A stretch of 64,000 nucleotides of DNA from Symsagittifera roscoffensis (lineage: Eukaryota; Xenacoelomorpha; Acoela; Convolutidae): positions 49,245,724-49,309,723 of the forward strand of contig NC_087068.1 in NCBI RefSeq assembly GCF_963678635.1. Reading direction: 5' to 3'. Position 1 is the first letter of the stretch; each line of letters opens with the position of its first letter. Made by a program: the position numbers and the translations under genes. Positions 34,971 to 44,799 of the stretch are shown piece after piece. A model generated the notes under the pieces. The model made no database searches, was not told the origin of the DNA, and was given only the letters and a program-made list of their open reading frames with translations.

Positions 34971-35269
34971 TGAATGTTGGCGTAAAATATGGTGTTTTTG
35001 TGAAATAATCTGTGTTTTTTTTCCATTACTTTTATATTATTTATGGATAATTCTTCGTCAAGAATTGTTGATTGGCAAATATCTAATAATTGGTTTATAT
35101 TATTAACTCGGTAGGCTACTTCATTTATAGGTGAAATTGTAGCATTAGTTTCACAATATCCTAAAAGTCCTAAGGGTAATGCTATTTGATACGGTGTATT
35201 GTTATACACGTGTAATGAAATAATATCGGAAATCGTATTTTTAAAGTATTTTATGGATGAGATTGTCAT
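34931..35269 (-). CDS. Protease-RT linker region of pol, element B
   Basis: 112-codon open frame between protease and the RT fingers, with no catalytic motif. Its position indicates the N-terminal extension of reverse transcriptase. It overlaps the start of the RT frame by about 40 nt in a different register, so a frameshift joins them. Confidence 0.5.
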   Translation of the reverse strand: MTISSIKYFKNTISDIISLHVYNNTPYQIALPLGLLGYCETNATISPINEVAYRVNNINQLLDICQSTILDEELSINNIKVMEKKHRLFHKNTIFYANIQWKKITQKNNKDF

Positions 35270-35290
35270 TTTGAAAAATTTGTGAATAGG

Positions 35291-36000
35291 TTAAAATTCG
35301 AAATCTGACATGAAATGTTGTTGTTTATTTTGACTTTTGTTATATTGATGAACTTGTTTTATTGAGAAATTATATATATTTCCTGATAGTGGTTTCAGGT
35401 TTTTCTGTTCTTGATTATAAATAGGATAAAATTTTGAGAAAAATGGTGGTTGTTTGCTTAATCTTTGGAAGAATGTTAGGGCTGTATTTTTTGTTTTTGT
35501 ATATTTATCTTTGATATGGATCTTACTATTTAAGATGATGATTGTTGGTATATATTTAGTGATGAATGGTATGCCAATAATTTTGTGCTTAATATCAGTA
35601 ATATGAAATACTTGTTTAAATGGCTTGTTCAAAATCTTGTTTTGTTCCATTGTTCTTGTAGGAACAAGGAATAATTGGATTTTTCGATAATTTACTTAAA
35701 TTGATCCTTGTGCTGTTGCTAATTTGATAGAGGTTTCAAGAGGTGTTAAATTTGGATGCAATGTTTTAATTTCATTCCATGTGGGAGTATTAATTATATT
35801 TGATTCTGCTCTTGAGTCAATTAAAAAATCAATTTCAAGATCTGGTGGTTGAAATTCTTTGTTTCTTGGGCTCTCTAAGAGAAATGGAATTGTCCAAATT
35901 TTGTCTTTTGGTTGTTCTTTTTGTTTATTTTGATAAATATGTTTTGTATTTGAGCATTGTGTTTCATCTTTTTTACCAGGTTTAATTACCGTGTTAATTT
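35291..36000 (-). pseudogene. Protease of element B with altered active site
   Basis: Retropepsin. The frame reads LEIDFLIDSRAESNIIN: the catalytic Asp (35816-35818) and Ser are present but the invariant Gly is an Arg codon (AGA, 35810-35812). The C-terminal half follows in the frame starting at 35650, with the usual IIGIPF..KYIPTIIILNSKI sequence. A frameshift lies between the halves. The lysine- and asparagine-rich linker to reverse transcriptase follows. Confidence 0.75.
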
Positions 36001-36007
36001 CGTTTAC

Positions 36008-36994
36008 TTATTGTGTAGTTTGTGTATTTTTAATGGGTCCAATATAGTAATTATGAAGAAGTTCCAATTGATTTTCATATATATGTGAAGTAAAAGGTTG
36101 TTCATATATGATAGGTTCATAGTCATTTTCGACTGTTATCATATTTACAGAGATGGTATTATCTGTATCGCTTTCAGTATGTGATGATTCACAATTTATA
36201 TGATTTAGTTGTAATTGATTACTTCCTGTGTCATCAATACCTGGGGGGTCTGAACTTATTTCTTCATTTGTTTGCACTTGATTAATGTGTCTTTGATGTT
36301 TTGGTGTGTTACTTCTGCATCGATGTTTAGAATCGGAATAACGGTTATAATTCCTATAAGGTGACTGGGAATAATTTCTGTATCGATTATTGTAACTTGA
36401 GTTTCGTTTTTGTGAATTATTTCGTGATCTGTTTTGATAGTTGTCATTTGATCTGTGATAACTCGACCTATTAAATGAATTATTCCTTGATCTATTGTTT
36501 GGATAGTTCTGATTTTGATTATTAGAATAACTTCTATTTCTATTGTGTGAATAGTTTCTATTTCTGTTATATGATGAGTTTCGTGATCTATTATCGGATT
36601 AGTGTCTATTCCTTGGGTTTAAATGGGAACTGGATGCAGAAACAAATTTTGTTTTGTTTGAATTCGATCGGGAATAGTTATTTTGGTTATTTTGGCTATT
36701 CGATCGGCTATGTCTATTTTGTGAGAAATTTCGTGAATTTCTTCGTTCGGGCGATCTACCTCTATAACTTGAGTTAAATGGTGATTGATTTCTTGAGTAA
36801 TTGGATTTACTTGGAAGTGGTTTTCCTGAACTGTTAATACTATATATATTTTTGTTTGGTAGGTTTTGGTCATTTTTCGTGTATTGATAGAATGATTTAT
36901 TTGGTTCTTTATGCTTTTGAGGTTTATTCTGATTGTCTTGTTGTTTTTGTCTACATTCGGCAATACTGTGTCCGTATTGTCGACAATAATTACA
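36008..36994 (-). pseudogene. gag: Nucleocapsid zinc knuckle and Ser/Arg/Asn-rich tail of Gag, element B
   Basis: A canonical CX2CX4HX4C zinc knuckle, CNYCRQYGHSIAEC, lies at 36953-36994. About 180 residues dominated by Arg, Ser, Asn and Tyr follow, in repeats such as NRNYS and RSRNNS (36360-36800), broken by a stop near 36600. An acidic segment (36277-36008) then leads to the protease. The knuckle would bind genomic RNA; the RS-like repeats are probably a second RNA-binding, disordered region. One frameshift falls near 36260. Confidence 0.75.
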
Positions 36995-37029
36995 CCATTT
37001 TTTGAAAGATGGTTTGCCTTTAAAATTTA

Positions 37030-38169
37030 GATTTCGTTAGTAGATGTTTAGCATTTCAGTAATTTTTTCAATCAGGTCTGTCTCTGATTCTTGTATGATA
37101 TTTATATGTGTAGTATTTGTTTCAATCCGATTAACATATTTTAGTTTTAAATTTTCTGTTTCTTCGAGTTTCATTGTGATTTCTGCTTGTTCTAGTTTAT
37201 CTAATAATTTTCAAAAATCGAAATCTGGTTCTCAAATTGAGGAAGGATGAGATGCTCTCTTTTTTATAGCTATTTTCCTTAATTGAGGTCTTAAGGTCAT
37301 CATTAAAATTTCTGTCATTTTTGTGTGTTTTTATAGTCATATGTATTAAGTGAATATGCTTTTCGAACTAGTGTTTTGATTCGTACTGCTAATTGTTTAA
37401 TTGTTTCATTTGGTAATCTGCGTATTTCGTTGCATAAAACTCTTTGGTGTTGTTTGTTTCTTTCAGAATCAAACATTTTTGAAAACTCTTGTGTGAATCT
37501 TTTCCAATCTGATTTTATTTGTATGGGTAATACTGAAAACCATTTTTGAGCTGCGCCATCTAGGGTTGTTTGTATTAACGCTGTGCGTCTATGTATCCAA
37601 TTTTGATGGAGTGATGTATCAATTGGTTCGGGTCCTATATTTAAAATTAAATTTGCTGTTACTGCATTTAAATAATCTTCTACAGAATATTCAGGATCTG
37701 TTCCTGTGAATACCATTAATGGTTTATTCGATGTTATTGATGATCCACCCATGAGGTATGGATTCATAGTCATCTGTAGTGATTCTGCGGCATTTGGCAG
37801 TTGATTTTTTGTTATTTCATGTTGCTGAAGGTTATGTGGAAGCGGTATTTCATTTTGCATTTGGGTTGGTTGATAAGAACGCATTGACATTGGGTTTTGT
37901 GGTTGTATTGGTTGAAAAGATTGTGTGTTAAATGGGTTTTGTATATGCATTTGTTGTGGATTTTGTATATCTGTTGGATTTTGTGGGTAAAATTTCATAT
38001 TTTGAGATGGTTGAGATTGTCGCGGTCTCTGTGTGCGATATTCTTTCGTATATGGTGCAAAAAAATCTGGTTGATGATAATCATCGTCATCAGATGATAA
38101 ATGGTTTGTGTTATATGATGTATGTTGGTTGTTTATTTTTATTCTGTTGAAAAAATGGGTAATTTTCAC
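37030..38169 (-). pseudogene. gag: Capsid region of Gag, element B
   Basis: Structural capsid protein of the particle. The 284-codon frame starts with a Gln/Pro/Asn-rich segment containing repeated QNP and then the Ty3/Gypsy capsid pattern: VFTGTDPEYSVEDYLNAV, DGAAQKWFSVLP, W..FTQEFSKMF and the basic helix RRLPNETIKQLAVRIKTL. A stop at 37315 interrupts the major homology-like region, but the protein sequence continues in other frames to about 37030, next to the zinc knuckle. Confidence 0.8.
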
Positions 38170-38259
38170 TATAATCCTGTGGAGGGTTCGGGTTATCTGG
38201 AAAATTTACTGAATTGGTCGATGTATTTGGGAGATTCCAATAATGGGACCATACGTGAT

Positions 38260-39512
38260 TTAAATTTTGTGTATTTTTTCGGGGGGGGGGGGGGGGGGTT
38301 GATTTGTTTTTGGTTGGTGTGCATAATTATAGTTGTGTTCTGCGAAAGTGTTTCTTGTGAACGTTTTTCGTGTTTTTGACGGTTTTGTCATTGGTCTATA
38401 CGTTTTATAGTCCATATGTGAACATTTTGGTGCAACCGAAGGTTTAACGGTCACTTGTAAGGTTACCTGTGTTAGTGATGTATTTGTATTTTTTGGTGTT
38501 GTCAGATTTGGGTGTATTGGTGAAACACTCTGTTGTGTAGTTGTTACTGTTGTTTGGACGATTTCTTCATTTATGAAGTGTGATGGTGTTTGAATGTCTT
38601 GCTGTGTAAGATTTCTGGTTCCATTGAGATTTTCATTATGTATGACTGTTGAATTTAAGCTGTTATTTCGTGTATCAGGTACAAATGTATTATAATTTAA
38701 TGGTGTTGCATCAATCGTTGTTGGTATTACTTTTACATAATCTCTGTGGAAAGATATTGTACTGATTGCTTGACTCGAGATATCTTGTGGAATATTCATA
38801 AAGACTGGATAAGACCATTCAGGGTCCCAAACGTAATCTGATTGTTCTGCAATGACAGTATTTTGAGGTTTGAAATTTTTTCTTGCTTGTGAAATTAAAT
38901 CTAGGTTGTGGGTAAAATAATCTATTATAAACCATGCTAAAAATTTTTGCAAATCATGTTTAGTGTTTTGTGAGACAACCTTATTGGTAAAATTTTTGCG
39001 GATTATATCTAAAAATGTTGAAAATACTGTGATTTCGTTTCTTACTTTTGTATGTTTGGATGTTTCGGTTGGTGACGTGCTTTGAACTTCTGTTTTTTCT
39101 AATATAGATATGTAACTATATATTATTGCAACAACTTCGTTAGTGAATATGGAGTTTGCTCTTTGTGAATTATGTTATTGTATGCTTTTGATATATTCTA
39201 TGAATACTTTTGAAAATTCTAAATCATTATCGTCTGTTTGAAATACATATTTGTTCGTGGTGTGCTGAATTCTATGGTGTAGATTCCGTAATGTTGTGTT
39301 AGATTACATATGTCTTTAAAATAATGTTCTATAATTTGTCTTTTGATTTTTACATCCGGGAATTCTGCTTTACATGGACTGATTCCTGGTTCAAACAAAT
39401 TTACGAGTAAAATTTTGCAAAATTGTGTTTGTCCTCTATCATCGAGTGAATCTATAAGAAAGGGAAAAACTGCTTCTTCATCTGGACTTTCGTCACTTTG
39501 AGTGTGGCTCAT
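38260..39512 (-). pseudogene. Long N-terminal extension of Gag, element B
   Basis: From the ATG at 39512 a 97-codon acidic frame begins (MSHTQSDESPDEEAVFPFL); after a frameshift near 39240 and a stop near 39175 the sequence continues in a frame open from 38952 to 38260. The first 250 residues look like a folded, helical domain (LAWFIIDYFTHNLDLISQ); the next 200 are Thr/Asn/Pro/Ser-rich. It ends in a run of prolines encoded by an 18-base homopolymer, after which the frame shifts into the capsid ORF. The domain is not recognised and is unusual for Ty3/Gypsy Gag. Confidence 0.55.
38281..38298. repeat. 18-bp G/C homopolymer in gag of element B
   Basis: Eighteen consecutive G on the plus strand (C on the coding strand, a proline run). 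The gag frame changes just downstream, so length change in this run is the likely cause. Confidence 0.95.
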
Positions 39513-41175
39513 TTTTTTGTTTGATGACTGTTAGTATATAATTATCAATATGTCTAATTGGTTGATTCCAATTATATAGGTGTACTGGTTTGTGCTTATA
39601 TTGCTTTTTTATTCTTCTTTTTCCTCTTTTTGATGAGTTTGAAGTTGTTTCTGAATCGAAAAAAAATAATTGATCATGGATGGGGTAATTTTTATTTATT
39701 GATTCTTTTAATTTGTGTAGTTCGTCTAAACTGCTGGCTTCTGATTCGAAAATTGCGTTTCTATTTTTTGAAAATCTTTTTCGTGTGATTTGTCTTTGTT
39801 TGCTTGTAGTTTTTCTTTTTATTGTTTGTCGTTTTGTTCGAATGTATCCAACTGTTTGTGTATGTGGGGTTATTACAAGATCGTATTTTTAGTTGTCTAC
39901 TTCACAATTGTGTAAAACAATTGTTTGTTTATTTCCTAAATTTTTGAATGACATAAGGTTTAGAATGAGGGATGCAAGAAGTTATTAGTGATTTTTTATT
40001 TTCCTAGACTGTTAGTCCTTACGATTTTTTGGTTAGCTTAACCTGGGTCTTTTTATTCAGGGTTGGAGAGAAAAGTATATCAATTCCGTAGAATGATTTT
40101 TTACATTCTCGTGGCTAGTCTAAGTTAAGGTGTTAACATACTTAATCTTACCTAGGGGTAGTGATTGTGTTCAAAGGTTGGAGAATAGTAAATCGATCCA
40201 CAAGGTTCAGGTTTAATTAGAACGCAAGTAGTTCGTTAGATACTATTTTAAACTTACTAAGTCTAAGATCTATCCTGGGTCTGGTAAGAGGAGGATTCAA
40301 GTGAAGGATGAATAACCAAAGTTCTTCACTGTTTAGCCTAATTTGAATGGTTAGTGTTATTAAAATTTCCATTAGTCCTTGTTCTTTTGAAAAGGTTGGG
40401 TAGTGACTTGACGTTTGAGGTCGTTAGACACTTGATAGGTGGGTGGGGGAGAACAAAATTGTTCTTTCTGATCCAAGGACAAGCGTTGATGATCAGAATT
40501 TAAAATTAATGAGATAGAAAATTTATTAAGATCCAAGGATAAGCGTTGATGATCTAGTTTAAAATTAAGTAAATTGAAGTTTAAAATGGTTTAAAATTAT
40601 TTGGTAAAAAGTTTTGGTTTTAAATGATGTTAGCTGGCTTATGATTGCTGTTATGTTTAGGTGATGAAGTTGGAGCAACAGGATGATTTATAATTACTAA
40701 CTATTAATTGTCGTGCTACTAATTTTTTTTTTTTTTCAATAAATATTTTTCAAATATGTTTTTTATAAAACTGCAGAAGTTGAGGGAACGATCTGAGATC
40801 TTTTTATCGATTATTATTGTACATTAGTAGATTTGTTTAGCGCCTGAAATAATCATGAAGATTTACTTCAAAATTTTATGTTTGCAAATGAAAATCTAAA
40901 CTCATTGCTAATAATATTCTAAATATAAAAGTTTGTGTTGGCTTTTGCTGTACAACCATGAAACTAAATGGTAAGTTTCTACGCAGTCGTATGTCGTCTC
41001 TTGTCCGAGGTCTTCTTACAATACCGGGAAGTTCTAGTATTGTGCGGCATATCGGCTCTGATCTATTTAGTCGTAGAGACATTTCAATTAAGTTATTATC
41101 GTGTAACATTTAAAAATGTTTTGTCTATTTTCTAATCTATATTTGTTTAATTCTAAGCTATTATGATCATATTCG
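39513..41175 (-). other. Leader region of element B
   Basis: About 1.6 kb between primer binding site and gag. It contains two copies of a 24-bp motif beginning GATCCAAGGA and ending GCGTTGATGATC, at about 40470 and 40531. A 77-codon frame at 41109-40876 (Arg/Leu-rich, no motif) may be a short upstream ORF or the start of a spliced gene. No other feature recognised. Confidence 0.5.
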
Positions 41176-41193
41176 AGATTTATGGTCGCACCA
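41176..41193 (-). other. Primer binding site of element B
   Basis: On the minus strand, two bases after the 5' LTR, the sequence TGGTGCGACCATAAATCT begins with the TGG expected to pair with a tRNA CCA end. The priming tRNA would end ...GGTCGCACCA; I cannot name it. Confidence 0.72.
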
Positions 41194-41195
41194 GA

Positions 41196-41601
41196 TGAGT
41201 TAGGTCCTTGAGGTTAACTCATAGAGTAACTTCAGATAGGGTACACTGTCTGCTCGTCACGCTATCTTATTTTCGGCCGGATAGATTCGTGCAACTTCTT
41301 AGTCTAATACCGATCCTAATCTTACTCTTATATCTACTAGTCTCAGGGTGTTTAACTAGTCTCTGCTAGGCTCAATAGATCTAGAGTATACTGGCTTATT
41401 GCAACTGCTGAAGTTCTCTTGGAGAGGCAACTAATTTCTAAGTTAAATTCAAATCTCTCTGGTGCTGAAATTACAAGTAATTTCAGCACTTACAAATAAG
41501 TGGGTTTTTAATTGGATGGATTATGATTGGTTAATGTTAAATAATTTACAGTAAAATATCTAATTTATCCAATAATAAAATGTAGTTTAGATCAGGTTCC
41601 A
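41196..41601 (-). repeat. 5' LTR of element B
   Basis: 406-bp copy at the upstream end in the element's orientation, followed on the plus strand by the AAAC duplication and the continuation of the MITE. Confidence 0.92.
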
Positions 41602-41957
41602 AAACTGCAATTGTGAGAAAATAGACGAAAGTGATAGAGATTAAAAAATTGTTTGCGGACAAATTGCGCGAGAAAAATATAACTGTTTGTAGACAACAGT
41701 TAAATTTTGGTAGCCAAAAATTTTACAAGTCAATCATGCATAATTTACTGAATTCAAAACTCTCTTGTAATTTTCGGATTTGACATTTTTTGTTCATTTT
41801 GGATTTGTGAAACTTGACTATTAAGAAAAAATTTGTTGGTACTTTCCTTTTCATAGCTTTTTCGTCTAAAATGCCAGATCTGTAAAAAATAATTTCCGTC
41901 TAATTTCGTTTTTGTAGCATTCGTCTAATTTGCTTATCGTCTAATTTCCTAGGCCCC
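41602..41957 (+). mobile_element. hAT-like MITE, right part
   Basis: Continuation of 22614-22687 after element B, similar to 13640-13940 and ending in the right terminal inverted repeat (GCTTATCGTCTAATTTCCT). The 8-bp duplication TTTCGTTA follows at 41958-41965, only 47 bp before the next receptor exon. Confidence 0.82.
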
Positions 41958-42012
41958 TTTCGTTAGTTTAACTCAACGTCAGAAACTGACATAATAAAGC
42001 TTTTGTACCTAG

Positions 42013-42307
42013 CACTGCATATTCAACCGATTCTACTTGAGGCAAATTGTGCTTTGCCTGTGCGTACTTCCAACTATTGTGTTAACGCCGTTGTTCTATT
42101 ATCAAACGAGCAAGACTCTTACCGAAGAAAATGAAGCAACTAAGTCTGCGACGGCAAGATCTACTGACAGAAAATCGTCTTTGGCAAAACTGTTTGGATT
42201 GTTAGGTCTATCTTATGTTGTATGTTTTCTCCCGTTTGCTATCGTGGAAGCTGTTACTAATTATGCAGAAATCAAATCTCCATCTGAATCTCACTTCCAA
42301 ATACCAC
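42013..42307 (+). CDS. GPCR exon encoding TM5-TM6 (partial)
   Basis: The frame begins after an acceptor TGTACCTAG and reads HCIFNRFYLRQ, TM5 (IVLCLCVLPTIVLTPLFYY), a basic third intracellular loop (ATARSTDRKSSLAKL) and TM6 (FGLLGLSYVVCFLPFAIVEAV), with CFLP at the place of the class A CWxP motif. It ends at a canonical donor, C followed by GTTAGT, leaving phase 1. Together with the TM3-TM4 exon at 14391 it makes consecutive parts of one class A receptor; the spacing from the loop-2 Cys to the TM5 Pro fits. The two exons are 27.3 kb apart. The exon with TM7 and NPxxY was not found with confidence. Confidence 0.75.
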
Positions 42308-42576
42308 GTTAGTTTTTATGATTTTTCGCATGTTTGAAGCAGCCAGAAACCCAACCTGGAGTTTCTTCAGAATAACTAAACGGATTTTCCTACTATATAT
42401 AAAGTATATTCATATTATATAGCAAATTATATATGGCAGTTATATTACAGATATCGCAGGTTTATTCCTGGCTGAGGTGCTCGACTCATGATTCGACCGA
42501 AACAGTCGAACGATGTCCGTTTTCAACTTTCATTCGTTTTTACCGGCCTTTGTTCGACTTTACAAGAAACGTTTAC

Positions 42577-43470
42577 CCGGGTTGACCAAAATTTCTTATC
42601 ATACAATTTCCATATATGAGAAACTTCTTGTCATACAATTTCCTACGTACAAAAAATTGTATGAAAACTCTATGATAAACATTTTTCCATATGTGAAAAT
42701 TGTATGATAGGAGTTTTTCCATAAACCAAAAAATTGATTTCTTGTTTCTAAATTTAATTTTTGAAAAATTTTGATTGTGTTTGTAACCAAACAAAAGTGA
42801 CGAAGACCTTGGTTTACTCATTGCACCAAAGTTTGGAGGTTCTCATGCATTTACTATGCACAGAAAACTACCTGAATTGTCCTCGACCTGTCTTTCACAT
42901 GTGATATAAGAAAAATAACAAACTTTTAAAATTTGGCGAAGTTTTTCAACGACGATTATTTTAAAAATTTGATTTTTTAAATTATCAGACCTTGATCAAG
43001 GCATACATAAAATTTCTAAAGCGAAAAGGAAAAAAATCCCAACATTAATGTATCCAGGACTACGTTATGCACACAAAAAAATAAATTTTGCATCAAAAAA
43101 AGATCTTTTGGAAAATGTTTGCTTGCGTACAAAAATCAATTTGCGGGTGAAAAAAAAAACAAAAAAAAATTTGGGGCAAATTCAAAATAACCCAGGAAAT
43201 TTTTTTGTGTCGCCATCAAAAAAAACGCTAGTCATACAATTTCGATATGTGGGAGTTGTATGATAAGCATTATTTTCAAAAAACTAAAACCTCTGATTTT
43301 TATCACCAGGTTTTTTGATTAGAATCAAACAGCCGCAGAAATTAGTTTATATCTTTTTTCACCCATTTTTAGAAATTGTATGAAAATTGTATGACACGCA
43401 TTTTCCCACACACTTGATGTATGGAATTGTATAATAAGCCTTTTCGGTGTATGGAGGTCCACCCGGGTAG
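42577..43470. mobile_element. Palindromic repeat element with TCATACAATTTC motif
   Basis: Bounded by TACCCGGGTTGACC at about 42576 and its near-perfect inverse GGTCCACCCGGGTA at 43456-43469. Inside, TCATACAATTTC/GAAATTGTATGA and the related AATTGTATGATA occur at least eight times in both orientations, making a complex foldback. A nearly identical 13-base host sequence, TTTACAAGAAACG and TTTACAAGAAAAG, lies just outside both ends. No coding capacity; the class is unknown. Confidence 0.65.
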
Positions 43471-43539
43471 AGTTTACAAGAAAAGATTCGGATGCTTCTC
43501 CTTTTCAGGCATTCGACCACCTGACGATCCAAAGGGTCC

Positions 43540-43940
43540 CCCTTTTGTAAATATTGAGATATAAATTTTTTGCTGACTGACCTTCACATTTTTCTGGCAC
43601 AAAATTGGAAAAAATTGAAAAAACTTAGGGTCCGTCAGCCAAAAATGGATATCTCAAAATAGTACAAAGGGTGCTTCCTCCCTTTGTACTACTTTGAGAC
43701 ATCCATTTTTGGCTGACTACCCTAAAAAAAATTTAAAGGGCCTTTGGCGCCAATATTTAATAATTTGAGAGGGAAGCGCCCACATAAACAACGCGATTTT
43801 CTTGATCAACATCTATCAAAAAGTTCCTAAAAACGCCCCTTTCGGCCTGTTTTTTTTTCAAAAGTTTGCCTGCGCTCAAAATTGGAAAAAATGAAAAATC
43901 TTAGGGTCCATCAGCAAAAATGGATATCTCAAGCCCTAAA
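43540..43940. repeat. Hairpin-containing repeat cluster
   Basis: 43627-43723 is a near-perfect hairpin with arms of about 44 bp (GTCAGCCAAAAATGGATATC) and an 8-base loop. The preceding 25 bases plus the left arm recur at 43881-43945. Its core (ATGGATATCTCAAAATAGTA) also occurs inside the hAT MITE at 57137-57170. No target duplication identified. Confidence 0.7.
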
Positions 43941-44183
43941 GGTAAACACAATTTTCTAGTTTGCGGTTCTAGAATTTGGTCAACTTATGTGTCAAAAATT
44001 CCGTCCTAGCATGTGTCAAAACTTTCCTCTGAGCTAAGCCGCTAAATTACTAGCGCGTATTTCATTCACCGAAGCTCAACCAAGTTACAGGCTTGATGAC
44101 GAGAATTCATCTATGCTTAAACAACAACCGTCTATTTTAAAAATGCAGGTTTTTTTTTTAGTTTTATTTGATTTTAATTTTAG

Positions 44184-44341
44184 TGCCCTCAATCGAGTAT
44201 ATGACAGGACTAGGAGGAAGGCAAGGATGGATTGTCATTGAAGAGGAAGTGGGGGGAGCTAAGTTCAAGTATCGCGCTCAAACTGCTGAAGGTTATATCA
44301 CACTATGGATGCGCTTTTTCAGCCTCTTAAACAGGGACTAG
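44184..44341 (+). CDS. Candidate 3' exon of the GPCR gene, doubtful
   Basis: After an acceptor-like TTTTAATTTTAG the sequence starts TG, which completes the phase-1 codon left by the exon at 42307 (C+TG). The frame then reads 52 codons ending at TAG (44339-44341), with the last part (YITLWMRFFSLLNRD) resembling the start of TM7. NPxxY is absent and the preceding segment is not receptor-like, so this may be a chance frame, an alternative end, or a sign that the gene is broken. Confidence 0.3.
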
Positions 44342-44799
44342 ATTTCAGTTCAAGCATCTCCGTTTTCTCTTGTTCCAGCTAAACTTAGGTTGGTCACAGG
44401 TTTGCACGCATAAAATCTATACTTGGAGCAGTCTCAAAATTGGCCATTTTCCACTTTCCCTCCACGATTCAAATTTGCTATTTTTATGGTTGTTTTACGT
44501 GTTAGTATCATTAAAACTGGGTTATGTTACAATGTAAAATTCAAACAAAAAATATGTTCAAAATGATTGGTTTAATCACTATACCAAATCACTATACCTA
44601 TTTGTCTGCCACAGAAAAAAATGTTGTTGTTTGTTGGGTTATCCATTGGTGAGACAAAGTCAACCATTTCCATTTTTTGGTTTGATTCTTTCCTAGTTTT
44701 ATAGCCTCTAGAAACTTCATGTGGATTTGAAACTCCGGCGATTGAGCATTAAATCCCGTTTTACATATCAAGTCTTATTTTGACTTTTTCAAAGGTTGA
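44342..44799. other. Non-coding, nothing recognised
   Basis: AT-rich sequence with no supported feature. Confidence 0.4.

Larger units (their letters stand above)
22688..41601 (-). mobile_element. Ty3/Gypsy env-bearing LTR retroelement B, 18.9 kb
   Basis: Bounded by LTRs of 409 bp (22688-23096) and 406 bp (41196-41601) beginning TGAGTTAGG and ending GGTTYCA on the plus strand, with a 4-bp AAAC duplication (22684-22687 and 41602-41605). Removing the element and one AAAC restores TTTTGCAAAACTGCAATTG, exactly the sequence of the empty relative at about 13640. On the minus strand the order is leader, gag, protease, RT, RNase H, integrase, an extra membrane ORF, env and a 604-codon extra ORF. LTR divergence of about 4 percent and numerous stops show an old, inactive copy. 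It is two to three times the usual length for an env-bearing Ty3/Gypsy element. Confidence 0.93.
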
